Positions 36,203 to 44,130 of a stretch of 64,000 nucleotides of DNA are shown piece after piece. Where the stretch lies: the NCBI RefSeq assembly GCF_019679435.2, contig NZ_CP139781.1, positions 1,116,001 to 1,180,000 of the forward strand. The letters are read 5' to 3'. Below the pieces are notes generated by a model. The model was not told where the DNA came from and ran no database searches. It saw only the letters and a list, made by a program, of their open reading frames with translations. The translations under genes and the position numbers were made by a program. The stretch comes from Actomonas aquatica (GTDB taxonomy: Bacteria > Verrucomicrobiota > Verrucomicrobiia > Opitutales > Opitutaceae). Each line of letters opens with the position of its first letter. The stretch's first letter is position 1.

Positions 36203-37120
36203 ATGAGTCCGCGCAAACGCGACACCGCTCCGCTCTACCACCCGAAGTTTTGGCCCATGTGGTTCGGCTTGGGCATCTTTTGGCTGCTCAACCTCCTCCC
36301 GTGGCCCATCAAGCGCGCCCTCGCGACCGTCCTTGGCACCTTCATTTATTACGTCATTCCGGTCCGTCGCCGCGTCACCCTGATCAACCTCCGCCTCGCG
36401 TTCCCTGACCTCAGCGAGAGTGACCGTCGACGCCTCGCCCGCGCCCACTACCGTTCGCTGGCGCTGGGTTTGTTTGAAACCTGCGCCGCCTGGTGGTCGC
36501 CGCTGAACCGTCTGCCGCCCTTTCGTATCATCGGGCGCGAGCATTTCGAAAAAGCCGCCGCCGCCGGGAAAGGCGCCCTCGTCGTCACCGCCCACCTCAC
36601 CCTGCTGGAAATGGGCGCGCGCATCATCAACGAGCAGATCGAGTTCAACGCCCTCTACCGCGATCCCAACAACCGCGTCATCGCTTGGATCATGCGCCGC
36701 AACCGCGAGCGCCACCTCAAGACCGCCATCCCCTTCGAGGACCTGCGCGCCCTCCTCCGCACCCTCAAGAATGGCGGACTCGTTTGGTATGCGCCGGACC
36801 AGGGCAAAAAAACCAAGATGTCCGAAGTGCTCCCGTTTTTTGGTGAACCCGCCATCACCAACGTCGCCACCAGTCGCATCGCCCAGATGAGCGGCTGCCG
36901 CGTCGTGCCTTACTTCGCCCGCCGCCTGCCCGACGGCTCCTACGAACTCGAGGCCTTCCCGGCGTGGGAAAACTTCCCCTCCGGCGATCACAGCGCCGAT
37001 GCGATGCGCGTAAACCACTTCATCGAGGAGCAGGTCAAACGCGCGCCGGAGCAGTATTTTTGGGTGCACAAACGCTACAAACGCCGCGGCGAAGGTTACC
37101 CCGACGTTTATCGCGATTGA
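36203..37120 (+). CDS. LpxL/HtrB-type lysophospholipid acyltransferase
   Basis: A 305-residue inner-membrane acyltransferase with one N-terminal hydrophobic segment (about 18-50) and the family motif in VVTAHLTLLEMG, where His and Glu are catalytic. Further blocks are LINLRLAFPDLSE and WYAPDQGKK. In lipid A synthesis such enzymes add secondary acyl chains; the exact acceptor here is not known. Same strand as the sulfotransferase, probably one transcript. Confidence 0.87.
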   Translation: MSPRKRDTAPLYHPKFWPMWFGLGIFWLLNLLPWPIKRALATVLGTFIYYVIPVRRRVTLINLRLAFPDLSESDRRRLARAHYRSLALGLFETCAAWWSPLNRLPPFRIIGREHFEKAAAAGKGALVVTAHLTLLEMGARIINEQIEFNALYRDPNNRVIAWIMRRNRERHLKTAIPFEDLRALLRTLKNGGLVWYAPDQGKKTKMSEVLPFFGEPAITNVATSRIAQMSGCRVVPYFARRLPDGSYELEAFPAWENFPSGDHSADAMRVNHFIEEQVKRAPEQYFWVHKRYKRRGEGYPDVYRD

Positions 37121-37226
37121 CCTGCGACTGCATGGCATCGCCCTTGCAGCACCGAAGGCACTTGCGCCGCCGCCCAATTTCCCGGTAGCTCCTGCCACAC
37201 ACACACAACTTGAGCCCTCGGATTTA

Positions 37227-38204
37227 ATGCCGCTCCTCTCAGTCAACGACCTCCGCACCTACTTTCACACCCGTAACGGAATTTACCGCGCTGTTGATGG
37301 CGTCAGCTTCAGCCTCGATCGCGGTGAGACCCTTGGCATCGTCGGCGAGTCCGGCTCCGGCAAATCGGTCACCTGTTACTCCCTCATGGGCCTCCTCCCC
37401 ATGCCTCCGGGGCGCATCGAAAGCGGCACCGCCATGTTTGATGGCGTCGACCTGCTCAACTGCACCCGCGCCCAGGCCCGCTCCATTCGCGGCAAGCGCG
37501 TGAGCATGATCTTCCAGGACCCGATGACCTCGCTGAATCCCTACCTGCGGGTCAGCGAACAGCTCATCGAGCCGCTGATGATTCACGAAAAAATCTCCAA
37601 AGCCGAAGCGTTGAAACGCGCTCTGGAGATGCTCGACGCCGTCGGCATCAACGACGCCTCCAGCCGTATCCACTATTACCCGCACGAGTTCTCCGGCGGT
37701 ATGCGCCAGCGCGTGATGATTGCCATGGCGCTCATCACCAAACCCGAGCTCCTCATCGCCGACGAGCCCACCACCGCGCTCGACGTGACCGTGCAGGCCC
37801 AGATCCTCGAGCTCATCCAAAAGATGCAGCAGGAGATCGGCATGGCGGTCATCTTCATCACCCACGACCTCGGCGTCGTCTCCGGTCTCTGCGACCGCGT
37901 GCAGGTGATGTATGCTGGCAAGATCGTCGAGACCTCCGACACGCGCACCCTTTTCTACGAGCCGAAGCACCCCTACACCCGCGCGCTGCAACGTTCCATC
38001 CCGTCCATGCAGCCCAAGGGCTCCGAGCTCTACACCATCAAGGGGCTGCCACCGGACCTTTCGAAGCCGCTCGCCGGCTGCAGTTTCGCCCCGCGCTGTG
38101 AGTTCGCCACCGACGTCTGCCGCGAAGGCGACGCCCCCGCCCTCGCCGCCACCAGCGACCACCACCAACACGCCTGCCGCCGCGTCCAACTCGGCGAACT
38201 TTGA
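37227..38204 (+). CDS. Oligopeptide/dipeptide ABC transporter ATPase (OppD/DppD type)
   Basis: 325 residues. Walker [10 protein letters not shown] (about residue 38), Q-loop [12 protein letters not shown], signature FSGGMRQR, Walker [13 protein letters not shown] and the switch HDLGVV, then the C-terminal oligopeptide-transporter extension with the cysteine-rich [14 protein letters not shown] element. It forms a pair with the OppF-like gene 21 nt downstream. No permease or binding-protein genes are adjacent. Confidence 0.92.
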   Translation: MPLLSVNDLRTYFHTRNGIYRAVDGVSFSLDRGETLGIVGESGSGKSVTCYSLMGLLPMPPGRIESGTAMFDGVDLLNCTRAQARSIRGKRVSMIFQDPMTSLNPYLRVSEQLIEPLMIHEKISKAEALKRALEMLDAVGINDASSRIHYYPHEFSGGMRQRVMIAMALITKPELLIADEPTTALDVTVQAQILELIQKMQQEIGMAVIFITHDLGVVSGLCDRVQVMYAGKIVETSDTRTLFYEPKHPYTRALQRSIPSMQPKGSELYTIKGLPPDLSKPLAGCSFAPRCEFATDVCREGDAPALAATSDHHQHACRRVQLGEL

Positions 38205-38225
38205 TCCTTTTCCAAGGCCCGGACC

Positions 38226-39206
38226 ATGCCTGAGACCATTCTTGAACTAAAGAACCTCCAGACCCACTTCCCGATCAAGAAGGGGGCGTTTATTAAAAAG
38301 ACCGTCGGCACCGTGAAAGCCGTCGATGGTGTCGACCTCAAGGTGCAGCAGGGCGAAGTCCTCGGCCTCGTCGGCGAGTCCGGTTGCGGCAAGTCCACCC
38401 TCGCCCGCACCGTCATGCAGCTCGTTCCCACCACCGGTGGCACCGTGGTGCTCGAGGGCCGCAACCTCACCTCCAGTTCCGACTCCGACGTGCTCTCCAT
38501 CCGCCGCGATCTGCAGATGGTGTTTCAGGATCCCTACGCGTCGCTCAACCCCCGCTCGACCGTCTTCGCCACCCTCGCCGAACCTCTGCTCGTCCACAAG
38601 GTCTGCAAGTCCTCCGAAGTCACCGCGCGCGTGACCGAGCTCATGAAAACCGTCGGCCTCGCGCCGCGCTTCATGCAGAAATACCCGCACGAGTTTTCCG
38701 GCGGTCAGCGTCAACGTATCGCCATTGCCCGCGCTCTCGCGCTGCGGCCCAAGGTGGTCATCGCCGACGAACCCGTCTCGGCCCTCGACGTCTCCATCCA
38801 GGCTCAGATCCTGAACCTGCTGGCCGACCTCGTGCGCAAGATGGGCCTGAGCCTTATCTTCATCGCTCACGACCTGTCGGTGGTGAAACACATCTCCGAT
38901 CGCGTCGCGGTCATGTATCTCGGCAAGATCGTCGAAATCGGCAAAGCCGAGGACATCATCGAAAAACCCGCGCATCCCTACACCCGCGCGCTGGTAAGTG
39001 CGATTCCCACGCCGAACCCGGACGAAGAGCGCAACCGCAAGCGTATCGTGCTCCCGGGCGATCCGCCCTCTCCGATCAACCCGCCTTCCGGCTGCACCTT
39101 CCACCCGCGCTGCCCCCACGCCAAGGACGTCTGCAAGACCGAGCGCCCGCTCCTCGAGGTGTTTAAGGACCGCGAAGTTTCCTGCCACCTGAAGGCGGAA
39201 ATCTGA
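38226..39206 (+). CDS. Oligopeptide/dipeptide ABC transporter ATPase (OppF/DppF type)
   Basis: 326 residues. Walker A GESGCGKSTLA (about residue 50), MVFQDPYASLNP, signature FSGGQRQRIAIARAL, Walker B VVIADEPVSALDVS, switch HDLSVVKH, and the C-terminal extension with CTFHPRCPHAKDVC. Partner of the preceding ATPase; the two would form a heterodimer on a membrane permease pair encoded elsewhere. Confidence 0.92.
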   Translation: MPETILELKNLQTHFPIKKGAFIKKTVGTVKAVDGVDLKVQQGEVLGLVGESGCGKSTLARTVMQLVPTTGGTVVLEGRNLTSSSDSDVLSIRRDLQMVFQDPYASLNPRSTVFATLAEPLLVHKVCKSSEVTARVTELMKTVGLAPRFMQKYPHEFSGGQRQRIAIARALALRPKVVIADEPVSALDVSIQAQILNLLADLVRKMGLSLIFIAHDLSVVKHISDRVAVMYLGKIVEIGKAEDIIEKPAHPYTRALVSAIPTPNPDEERNRKRIVLPGDPPSPINPPSGCTFHPRCPHAKDVCKTERPLLEVFKDREVSCHLKAEI

Positions 39207-39224
39207 ATCGCGCTTTGCGCGGTA

Positions 39225-39312
39225 AATCCTAACCGAACAAATCCTAAATCCTAAAAGCTGAGAGGCGTGTAGTCGCCCTCTGGATTTAGGATTTAGCCCC
39301 TAGGATTTAGGA
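39225..39312. repeat. AAATCCTAAATCC-type inverted repeat between convergent genes
   Basis: The left side has AAATCCTAAATCC words, the right side their complement GGATTTAGGATTT in two blocks, with GAGGCG/CGCCCTC near the centre. It lies between the ends of oppF and trmL, so it may terminate both transcripts; it belongs to the same class of short-word spacers as 5388-5402, 6621-6760 and 9410-9450. Confidence 0.6.
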
Positions 39313-39314
39313 TT

Positions 39315-39785
39315 TCAGCTTTGGCCACGTGGCCAAAGTTGCCGCACTGCTTCGTAGGTCGCCACTCCCGCGGCCGTGCTGAGGTTCAGCGAGCGCAGTG
39401 AGTCGTTGCGATGCGGGATCGTGAGGCGTTGCTCCTCGCCGATTTCGTCATGCAGCCAGTCCGGCGCGCCGTGACCTTCGTTGCCAAACACCAGACCGTC
39501 CCCATCGGCATACGTCACATCCCAATAGGACTGCTTCGTTTTGGTCGTAAATAACCACAAACGCTGTGGGGCAAACTCACTCGCCCGGAACGCCGCCCAA
39601 TCGTCGTGATGATGAACATCGAGTTCATACCAGTAATCCATGCCCGCCCGTTTCAGGTGCCGATCAGTGATTTCAAATCCCAGCGGATGCACCAAATGCA
39701 GCCGACTCCGCGTCAGCGCGCACATACGACCAATATTACCCGTATTCTGGGGAATCTCCGGTTGAAATAACACCACGTGTAGCAT
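39315..39785 (-). CDS. trmL: tRNA (cytidine/uridine(34)-2'-O)-methyltransferase
   Basis: SPOUT-class enzyme that methylates the wobble ribose of certain leucine tRNAs. 156 residues: FQPEIPQNTGNIGRMCALT at the N-terminus, VFGNEGHGAP and IPHRNDSLRSLNLSTAAGVATYEA as the knotted SAM-binding part. The family is this size. Convergent with oppF. Confidence 0.93.
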   Translation of the reverse strand: MLHVVLFQPEIPQNTGNIGRMCALTRSRLHLVHPLGFEITDRHLKRAGMDYWYELDVHHHDDWAAFRASEFAPQRLWLFTTKTKQSYWDVTYADGDGLVFGNEGHGAPDWLHDEIGEEQRLTIPHRNDSLRSLNLSTAAGVATYEAVRQLWPRGQS

Positions 39786-39908
39786 CTTGGCGCGGACCCT
39801 ACGTCCAAACTTCCCGGATACAACCGCAACCCGCCGAGGCGTTTCACCACCTCATGCTTTACTGCCACAAAATTACATCCAAACTCAACCGATCCTGCTT
39901 CCCCCGCT

Positions 39909-40304
39909 TTGACCGACTTTAATACACCGCACGCAATCATTGTTGATGACGAGCAATCCTACTTGGATCTGCTGGCTGTCATCTTGGAAGAGCACCTCGA
40001 TTGCCCCGTATCCACTTTTGTTCGAGCCAGCGACGCTCTGGCCGCCATGCGGACTCTGCCGGTCGGCATCATCGTGACCGACTACTACATGCCAGACATC
40101 GACGGCATCGAGTTCCTGCGCCGTTCGGCCAAGGCGAAACCCGGCGTGCCGGCCATCATGATCACCGGTCACGCCGATGCCATATCGCAGGAGCAACGAG
40201 ACAGCTTGGAGAACCTCCGCGCCGTCCTCGCCAAACCCTTCCGCGCCCAGGTGCTCGCGGATTCCATTCGCCAATTCTGGCCCGCCGCTGGCGGTCAGGC
40301 CTGA
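39909..40304 (+). CDS. Single-domain response regulator
   Basis: A 131-residue REC domain: IIVDDEQS acidic pair, phospho-acceptor aspartate in VTDYYMPDIDG (about residue 58), ITGHAD and the lysine in LAKPFRAQ. There is no output domain. The start is a TTG at 39909; no in-frame ATG lies just upstream, and no ribosome site is seen, so the true start is uncertain by a few codons. No kinase gene is adjacent. Confidence 0.83.
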   Translation: MTDFNTPHAIIVDDEQSYLDLLAVILEEHLDCPVSTFVRASDALAAMRTLPVGIIVTDYYMPDIDGIEFLRRSAKAKPGVPAIMITGHADAISQEQRDSLENLRAVLAKPFRAQVLADSIRQFWPAAGGQA

Positions 40305-40338
40305 GTTTTTGGAGCGGCTGTCGTGCCCGCCGGGGCGC

Positions 40339-41250
40339 TTACTCGACGACCAACCCGTGGTTGTCGGCGCTCAGCACGTTGATCGCACTGTCGATGCCTT
40401 TGGCGGCAAAGGCGCTTCGCATCGCGTCGCCCACGGCCGCGGCGGTATCCACCAACCCCACACACAGCACGCTGGAGCCACTGCCGCTCAACCAGCCGCA
40501 GAGGGCGCCTGCCTTCACCCCGGCCGCGATGGCTTCAGCCGCGCCCACGATGCCGGGCAGTCGGTAGGGCTCATGCAAGAAGTCGCCCACCGCCCCGCGC
40601 AGTGATTCGTAGTTTTTGGTCGCCAGTGCCGCCGTCAGATAGGCTGCACTGTTTACGCTGCGCACCGCATCGAGATGACTGATTTCCTGCGGCAAGACCC
40701 CGCGGGAGGCCTTGGTGGCCACTTCAGTCACCGGCGATACGACCACAAAGCGCAGCGTATCCTCCAATTCGATACGCACCAGCCCTTGGTAGTCGGCCGG
40801 AGTCGGCGCGCAACGCGCCACACAGAATCCGCCCAGCACGCCGGCGGTGGCGTTGTCGGGGTGCCCCTCCAGGCGCGTAATCAATGCCGCCAGTTCCTCC
40901 CGAGTCAGCGCCTCGCCCGCCCAATGATTCACGCCGCCCAAAATGCCGGCGATCACGGTGACGCTGGACCCCAGCCCCCGGGCCGGCGGCACGTCACCTT
41001 CGATTCGGAAACGGAACCCCGGCAACTCCGCCGCCGCCGCCACGCGTTCGCGCCACGCCGCCAGCGCCTCGTTCACCAAACCGTTGGCGCGCTCGTCCGA
41101 CGCCCGTTCGCCTTTCGCCGTGCCCGCCGGCAGCGAGACGTCCGGCGTAAGCGTCACCCGGTTATAGATCTGCAACGCCAGACCCAAGGTATCAAAACCG
41201 GCACCGCAGTTGGAGGTGCTGCCAGGAACGCGAACGGTGACAGGAGACAT
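40339..41250 (-). CDS. thrB: Homoserine kinase
   Basis: Phosphorylates homoserine in threonine synthesis. A 303-residue GHMP kinase: VRVPGSTSNCGAGFDTLGLAL at the start, ATP-binding PPARGLGSSVTVIAG (about residue 88), GHPDNATA, and the C-terminal GWLSGSGSSVLCV. The ATG at 41250 fits the family. It lies 43 nt after smpB and is probably co-transcribed with it; convergent with the response regulator. Confidence 0.93.
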   Translation of the reverse strand: MSPVTVRVPGSTSNCGAGFDTLGLALQIYNRVTLTPDVSLPAGTAKGERASDERANGLVNEALAAWRERVAAAAELPGFRFRIEGDVPPARGLGSSVTVIAGILGGVNHWAGEALTREELAALITRLEGHPDNATAGVLGGFCVARCAPTPADYQGLVRIELEDTLRFVVVSPVTEVATKASRGVLPQEISHLDAVRSVNSAAYLTAALATKNYESLRGAVGDFLHEPYRLPGIVGAAEAIAAGVKAGALCGWLSGSGSSVLCVGLVDTAAAVGDAMRSAFAAKGIDSAINVLSADNHGLVVE

Positions 41251-41293
41251 GAAGGGAACGGCGAAGGAAGGAAGCGAAGAAGGAGGACTCGGC

Positions 41294-41767
41294 TCAGCGT
41301 CGGGCCTTGATCGCACGATCGAGTTCCCGCTGGACGATCTTGTTTTTGAGGTCGTCGCGTTTGTCGTAAAGCTTCTTACCGGTGCAGATTCCCACCTCCA
41401 CCTTCACGAGCGCTTCCTTAAAATACATGCGCAGCGGAATCAGCGAACGCCCGCCTTGGTTCAGGGCCTGATCGATCTTCCGCAACTCCGGTTTGCGCAG
41501 CAGCAACTTCCGCGTGCGCTTCGGCTCATGGTTCGAGTAGGTGCCAAACCGATACTCATCGATGTGCGCATTCACCAACCACAGTTCCCCCTTCTTCAGG
41601 CGGCCAAAGGCGTCGTTGATCTGCGCCCGGCCATCCCGAATCGCCTTCACCTCCGTGCCCTTCAACGCGATGCCCGCTTCGAAGCGGTCTTCCACCAAGT
41701 AGTCCCGCCCCGCTTTCGCGTTGCGCACTTCGGTGAAGCGTTGGGCGTCTTTTTTGGAACGAGCCAT
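41294..41767 (-). CDS. smpB: SsrA-binding protein
   Basis: Partner of tmRNA in rescuing stalled ribosomes. 157 residues: RDYLVEDRFEAGIALKGTEVKAIRDG at the N-terminal OB-fold, YSNHEPKRTRKLLL and the basic tail GKKLYDKRDDLKNK. The tmRNA gene itself is not seen in the window. Confidence 0.95.
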   Translation of the reverse strand: MARSKKDAQRFTEVRNAKAGRDYLVEDRFEAGIALKGTEVKAIRDGRAQINDAFGRLKKGELWLVNAHIDEYRFGTYSNHEPKRTRKLLLRKPELRKIDQALNQGGRSLIPLRMYFKEALVKVEVGICTGKKLYDKRDDLKNKIVQRELDRAIKARR

Positions 41768-41821
41768 GGGAATAGATTAAGTCGACGAGCGGAGACTTTC
41801 AATCGACTGCCGCTCCGCGGG

Positions 41822-41856
41822 CAAAAAACAGGCGGCTCCGCATTCAGCGGGCCGCC
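41822..41856 (-). terminator. Rho-independent terminator of rpoZ
   Basis: GGCGGC-t-CCGC and GCGG-GCCGCC pair around ATTCA with one bulged base; on the minus strand TGTTTTTTGC follows. About 40 nt after the rpoZ stop. Confidence 0.85.
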
Positions 41857-41897
41857 CTAAAAGAGTGAAATGGGAACCGCTCAACGGTCCCCGGCAA

Positions 41898-42095
41898 TCA
41901 TTCCGCCGTCTCGAAGACGATCTTACCTTCGATCACTTCGCGCAGCGCGACATCCTCGGGCGACAGCTTCTCGAGCGACTCGACCAACGGACGGCTCCCG
42001 CGCTTGAGTTGCTTGACGCGACGGGACACGACATTGATGAGCAGATTGGGATCGGGCACTACGGCGAGGGCCTCTTTGATATAATCGTCACGCAT
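41898..42095 (-). CDS. rpoZ: DNA-directed RNA polymerase subunit omega
   Basis: A 65-residue omega subunit, which helps assembly of beta'. VPDPNLLINVVSRRVKQLKRGSRPLVE and EDVALREVIEGKI are the family signature. The ATG at 42095 leaves the short N-terminus normal for the family. Followed by its own terminator. Confidence 0.88.
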   Translation of the reverse strand: MRDDYIKEALAVVPDPNLLINVVSRRVKQLKRGSRPLVESLEKLSPEDVALREVIEGKIVFETAE

Positions 42096-42249
42096 GAATC
42101 GGAGGAAAGTTGTATCGACAGAAACCGACGAAAGCATGGCTCCCGCTGTCCACCGTCAAGGCGAATTTCGCGCCGCCCTCCCCCCTAACCCCTGATCGCC
42201 ACCTCTTTATTGGGTTCGAATCCCCGCCCAGACCCGTTATCACTTCGCC

Positions 42250-42570
42250 ATGCTTATCGGCTGGACCACCACCTCAACCGAGACCGAAGCGACCACCTTG
42301 GCGCGCGGACTCATCGACCGGAAGCTCGCCGCCTGCGTCCAGATCGACGGCCCCATGACCTCCATCTACCGCTGGGGAGGCACCACCGAAACCAGCACCG
42401 AATACCGCCTCACCATCAAGTTTTTGGTCAACCGCCACTTGGAGGTGGAAACCTACGTGCACAACCACCATCCCTACGACACGCCGCAGTGGATTGTCGT
42501 CCGCGCCGAACATGTGGCGGAAAAATACTTGTCATGGGCGCAGGCGAACTCTAGCTCCCTTCCCCTTTAA
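42250..42570 (+). CDS. cutA: CutA-type divalent-cation tolerance protein
   Basis: A 106-residue CutA1 protein, a small trimer of the PII-like fold. LARGLIDRKLAACVQI, SIYRWGG and HPYDTPQWIVV are diagnostic. Family members bind divalent copper, but a role in metal tolerance outside E. coli is uncertain. Followed 33 nt later by the PVC small basic protein gene. Confidence 0.93.
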   Translation: MLIGWTTTSTETEATTLARGLIDRKLAACVQIDGPMTSIYRWGGTTETSTEYRLTIKFLVNRHLEVETYVHNHHPYDTPQWIVVRAEHVAEKYLSWAQANSSSLPL

Positions 42571-42603
42571 CGCATCGCAAGCACCACTTTAACCGATAAC
42601 ACC

Positions 42604-42759
42604 ATGTCCCAACACAAGTCTCTCCAAGGTCCCCGTGGCCTCGTCGTGAAGCGCAACGTGCTCAAGCGTTTTGAGCGAGTCGAACTCCTCAAGAAGCGTG
42701 GCCAGTGGAAGGAAGGCGACCGCGTCGTCGGCCTCAAGAAGACCATTCCCGCCGTCTAA
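42604..42759 (+). CDS. Small basic protein, PVC-superphylum signature
   Basis: A 51-residue, strongly basic protein starting MSQHKSLQGPRGLVVKRNVL and ending KKTIPAV. It belongs to the small basic protein family found across Verrucomicrobiota, Chlamydiae, Planctomycetota and Lentisphaerae and regarded as a signature of that superphylum; a ribosome- or nucleic-acid-related role is suspected but not proven. Many Lys/Arg and a conserved RFERVELLKKRGQW core fit RNA binding. It has its own rho-independent terminator. Confidence 0.9.
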   Translation: MSQHKSLQGPRGLVVKRNVLKRFERVELLKKRGQWKEGDRVVGLKKTIPAV

Positions 42760-42784
42760 GCGACGATTTATCATCACTTTACTT

Positions 42785-42816
42785 GGCAGGTCGATGCACT
42801 TCGGCCTGCCTTTTTT
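42785..42816 (+). terminator. Rho-independent terminator after the small basic protein gene
   Basis: GGCAGG (42785-42790) and CCTGCC (42805-42810) enclose 14 nt with further partial pairing, followed by six T. Confidence 0.9.
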
Positions 42817-42858
42817 GTGGCCGCGTGCCGTGCCACGCCCCATCTCCTCCCTCTCCTC

Positions 42859-43782
42859 ATGCGCAGCTTGTCCCACCTCCGAATCGCTCTGGTTGGTTTC
42901 CTCATGGGCTCGGCCGACGTCGTCCCCGGCGTCTCCGGCGGCACCATCGCCTTCATTTGCGGCATCTACGAACGCCTGCTCAACGGCATCAAGGCCTTCG
43001 ACCTCACCACGCTGCGCCTCGTGCTCAAGGGCGATATCAAAGCCGCCTGGACTCGACTCCCCATCGCCTTCTTCATCGCTCTCGGCGCCGGTCTGCTCAC
43101 CGCCGTGCTCTCCATGGCCAAGGTGCTCGAGCACCTGCTGGTGAGCCATCCCGCCGAACTCTGGTCCTTCTTCTTTGGCCTCGTGCTCGGTTCGATCGTG
43201 CTGCTCGCCCGCGAGACGTGGAAATGGCGCCCGGTCGACTTCGTGCTCTTCGCCGCCTTCGCCGTCGGCACCTGGCTGCTCGTGGGCATGCAGGCCACCC
43301 AGACGCCTCCCGGCCTGCCCTTTGTGTTCCTCGCCGGTGCCATCGCCATCTGCGCCATGATCCTGCCCGGCATCTCCGGCTCCTACTTGCTGCTCATCAT
43401 GGGCAAATATCAGCAAGTCCTCTCCGCGGTAAATGACCGCGACATCGTGACGATCGCCGTATTCTGCGCAGGTATCGCCACCGGCATCCTCTCCTTTGTC
43501 CGCGTCGTGAGCTGGATGCTCAACCACTACCGGCACGCCACCCTCATCGCCCTCACCGGCGTGATGGCTGGAGCGCTGCGCACTCTGTGGCCGTGGAAGG
43601 AAACACTCACCACCCGCATCAACAGCGCCGGTGAAGAAGTGCCGCTCGTGCAGGTCAACATCATGCCCGGCGCCGAAGCCTCCATCGGCCTCGCCATCGC
43701 GCTCGCGGTGGCCGGCGGCCTGGCCGTGCTGCTGATCGAGCGCCTCGCCCGTGCCGAGCAAAAGGTCGCCCCGCAAAGCTGA
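42859..43782 (+). CDS. DUF368 family polyprenyl-phosphate transporter
   Basis: A polytopic inner-membrane protein of 307 residues with about eight to nine helices. The family signature is GSADVVPGVSGGTIAFICGIYE near the N-terminus, and its echo MILPGISGSYLLLIMGKY near residue 180, an internal repeat. DUF368 proteins (PopT) have been shown to recycle undecaprenyl phosphate across the membrane for wall and glycan synthesis. I start at the ATG at 42859. Single gene. Confidence 0.88.
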   Translation: MRSLSHLRIALVGFLMGSADVVPGVSGGTIAFICGIYERLLNGIKAFDLTTLRLVLKGDIKAAWTRLPIAFFIALGAGLLTAVLSMAKVLEHLLVSHPAELWSFFFGLVLGSIVLLARETWKWRPVDFVLFAAFAVGTWLLVGMQATQTPPGLPFVFLAGAIAICAMILPGISGSYLLLIMGKYQQVLSAVNDRDIVTIAVFCAGIATGILSFVRVVSWMLNHYRHATLIALTGVMAGALRTLWPWKETLTTRINSAGEEVPLVQVNIMPGAEASIGLAIALAVAGGLAVLLIERLARAEQKVAPQS

Positions 43783-43871
43783 ATCATTGGCGGACCGAGC
43801 GACCGCCATAAAAACCGCTCGACACCGCCGCCTCGCCGCGGCCACTTTCTCGCCTCAGTCCTCTGGGCAAC

Positions 43872-43946
43872 GCTCCTGTAGCACAATGGATAGTGTAGCG
43901 GTCTCCGAAGCCGTTGATGTGGGTTCGATTCCCGCCGGGAGCACCA
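43872..43946 (+). tRNA. tRNA-Arg(CCG)
   Basis: A 75-nt cloverleaf with encoded CCA. Acceptor GCTCCTG pairs with CGGGAGC (one G-U); anticodon stem GCGGT/GCCGT; loop CTCCGAA with anticodon CCG, reading CGG; T arm GTGGG-TTCGATT-CCCGC. Discriminator A. A hairpin follows at once (43945-43967). Confidence 0.95.
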
Positions 43947-43967
43947 TCGATCTCAATGAGATCGATG
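43945..43967. repeat. Perfect 10-bp inverted repeat at the tRNA-Arg 3' end
   Basis: CATCGATCTC and GAGATCGATG with a 3-nt loop; the first two bases are the CA of the tRNA's CCA. It could direct 3' processing or mark a former integration site. No T run follows, so it is not a classic terminator. Confidence 0.7.
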
Positions 43968-44034
43968 CCCGCCGAAGCCCAACGGGCGAAGGAGGGCGGT
44001 GCCAAACCCGCACAACACGCCCCACACACACAAG

Positions 44035-44062
44035 AAAGCCGCGGTCTAAAACCGCGGCTTTT
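44035..44062. terminator. Bidirectional terminator between tRNA-Arg and lpdA
   Basis: AAAGCCGCGG and CCGCGGCTTT form a 10-bp stem around 7 nt; TTTT follows on the plus strand and TTTCTTG on the minus strand, so it can end both the tRNA and the lpdA transcripts. Confidence 0.88.
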
Positions 44063-44083
44063 GTCGTAATTGGAATCGGAACT

Positions 44084-44106
44084 GTAGCCGGGGTCGTCGA
44101 CCCCGG
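44084..44106 (+). repeat. GTAG-led REP-like hairpin
   Basis: GTAG followed by CCGGGGTC-gtc-GACCCCGG, a perfect 8-bp stem, 24 nt from the lpdA stop codon. Confidence 0.65.
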
Positions 44107-44130
44107 CCCTTTGCCTCTCGGCCCGTTCGC

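Noticed and set aside
42208..42235. GGGTTCGAATCCC string resembling a tRNA T arm upstream of cutA
   Set aside because: No acceptor stem, D arm or anticodon arm could be built around it, and no CCA follows.
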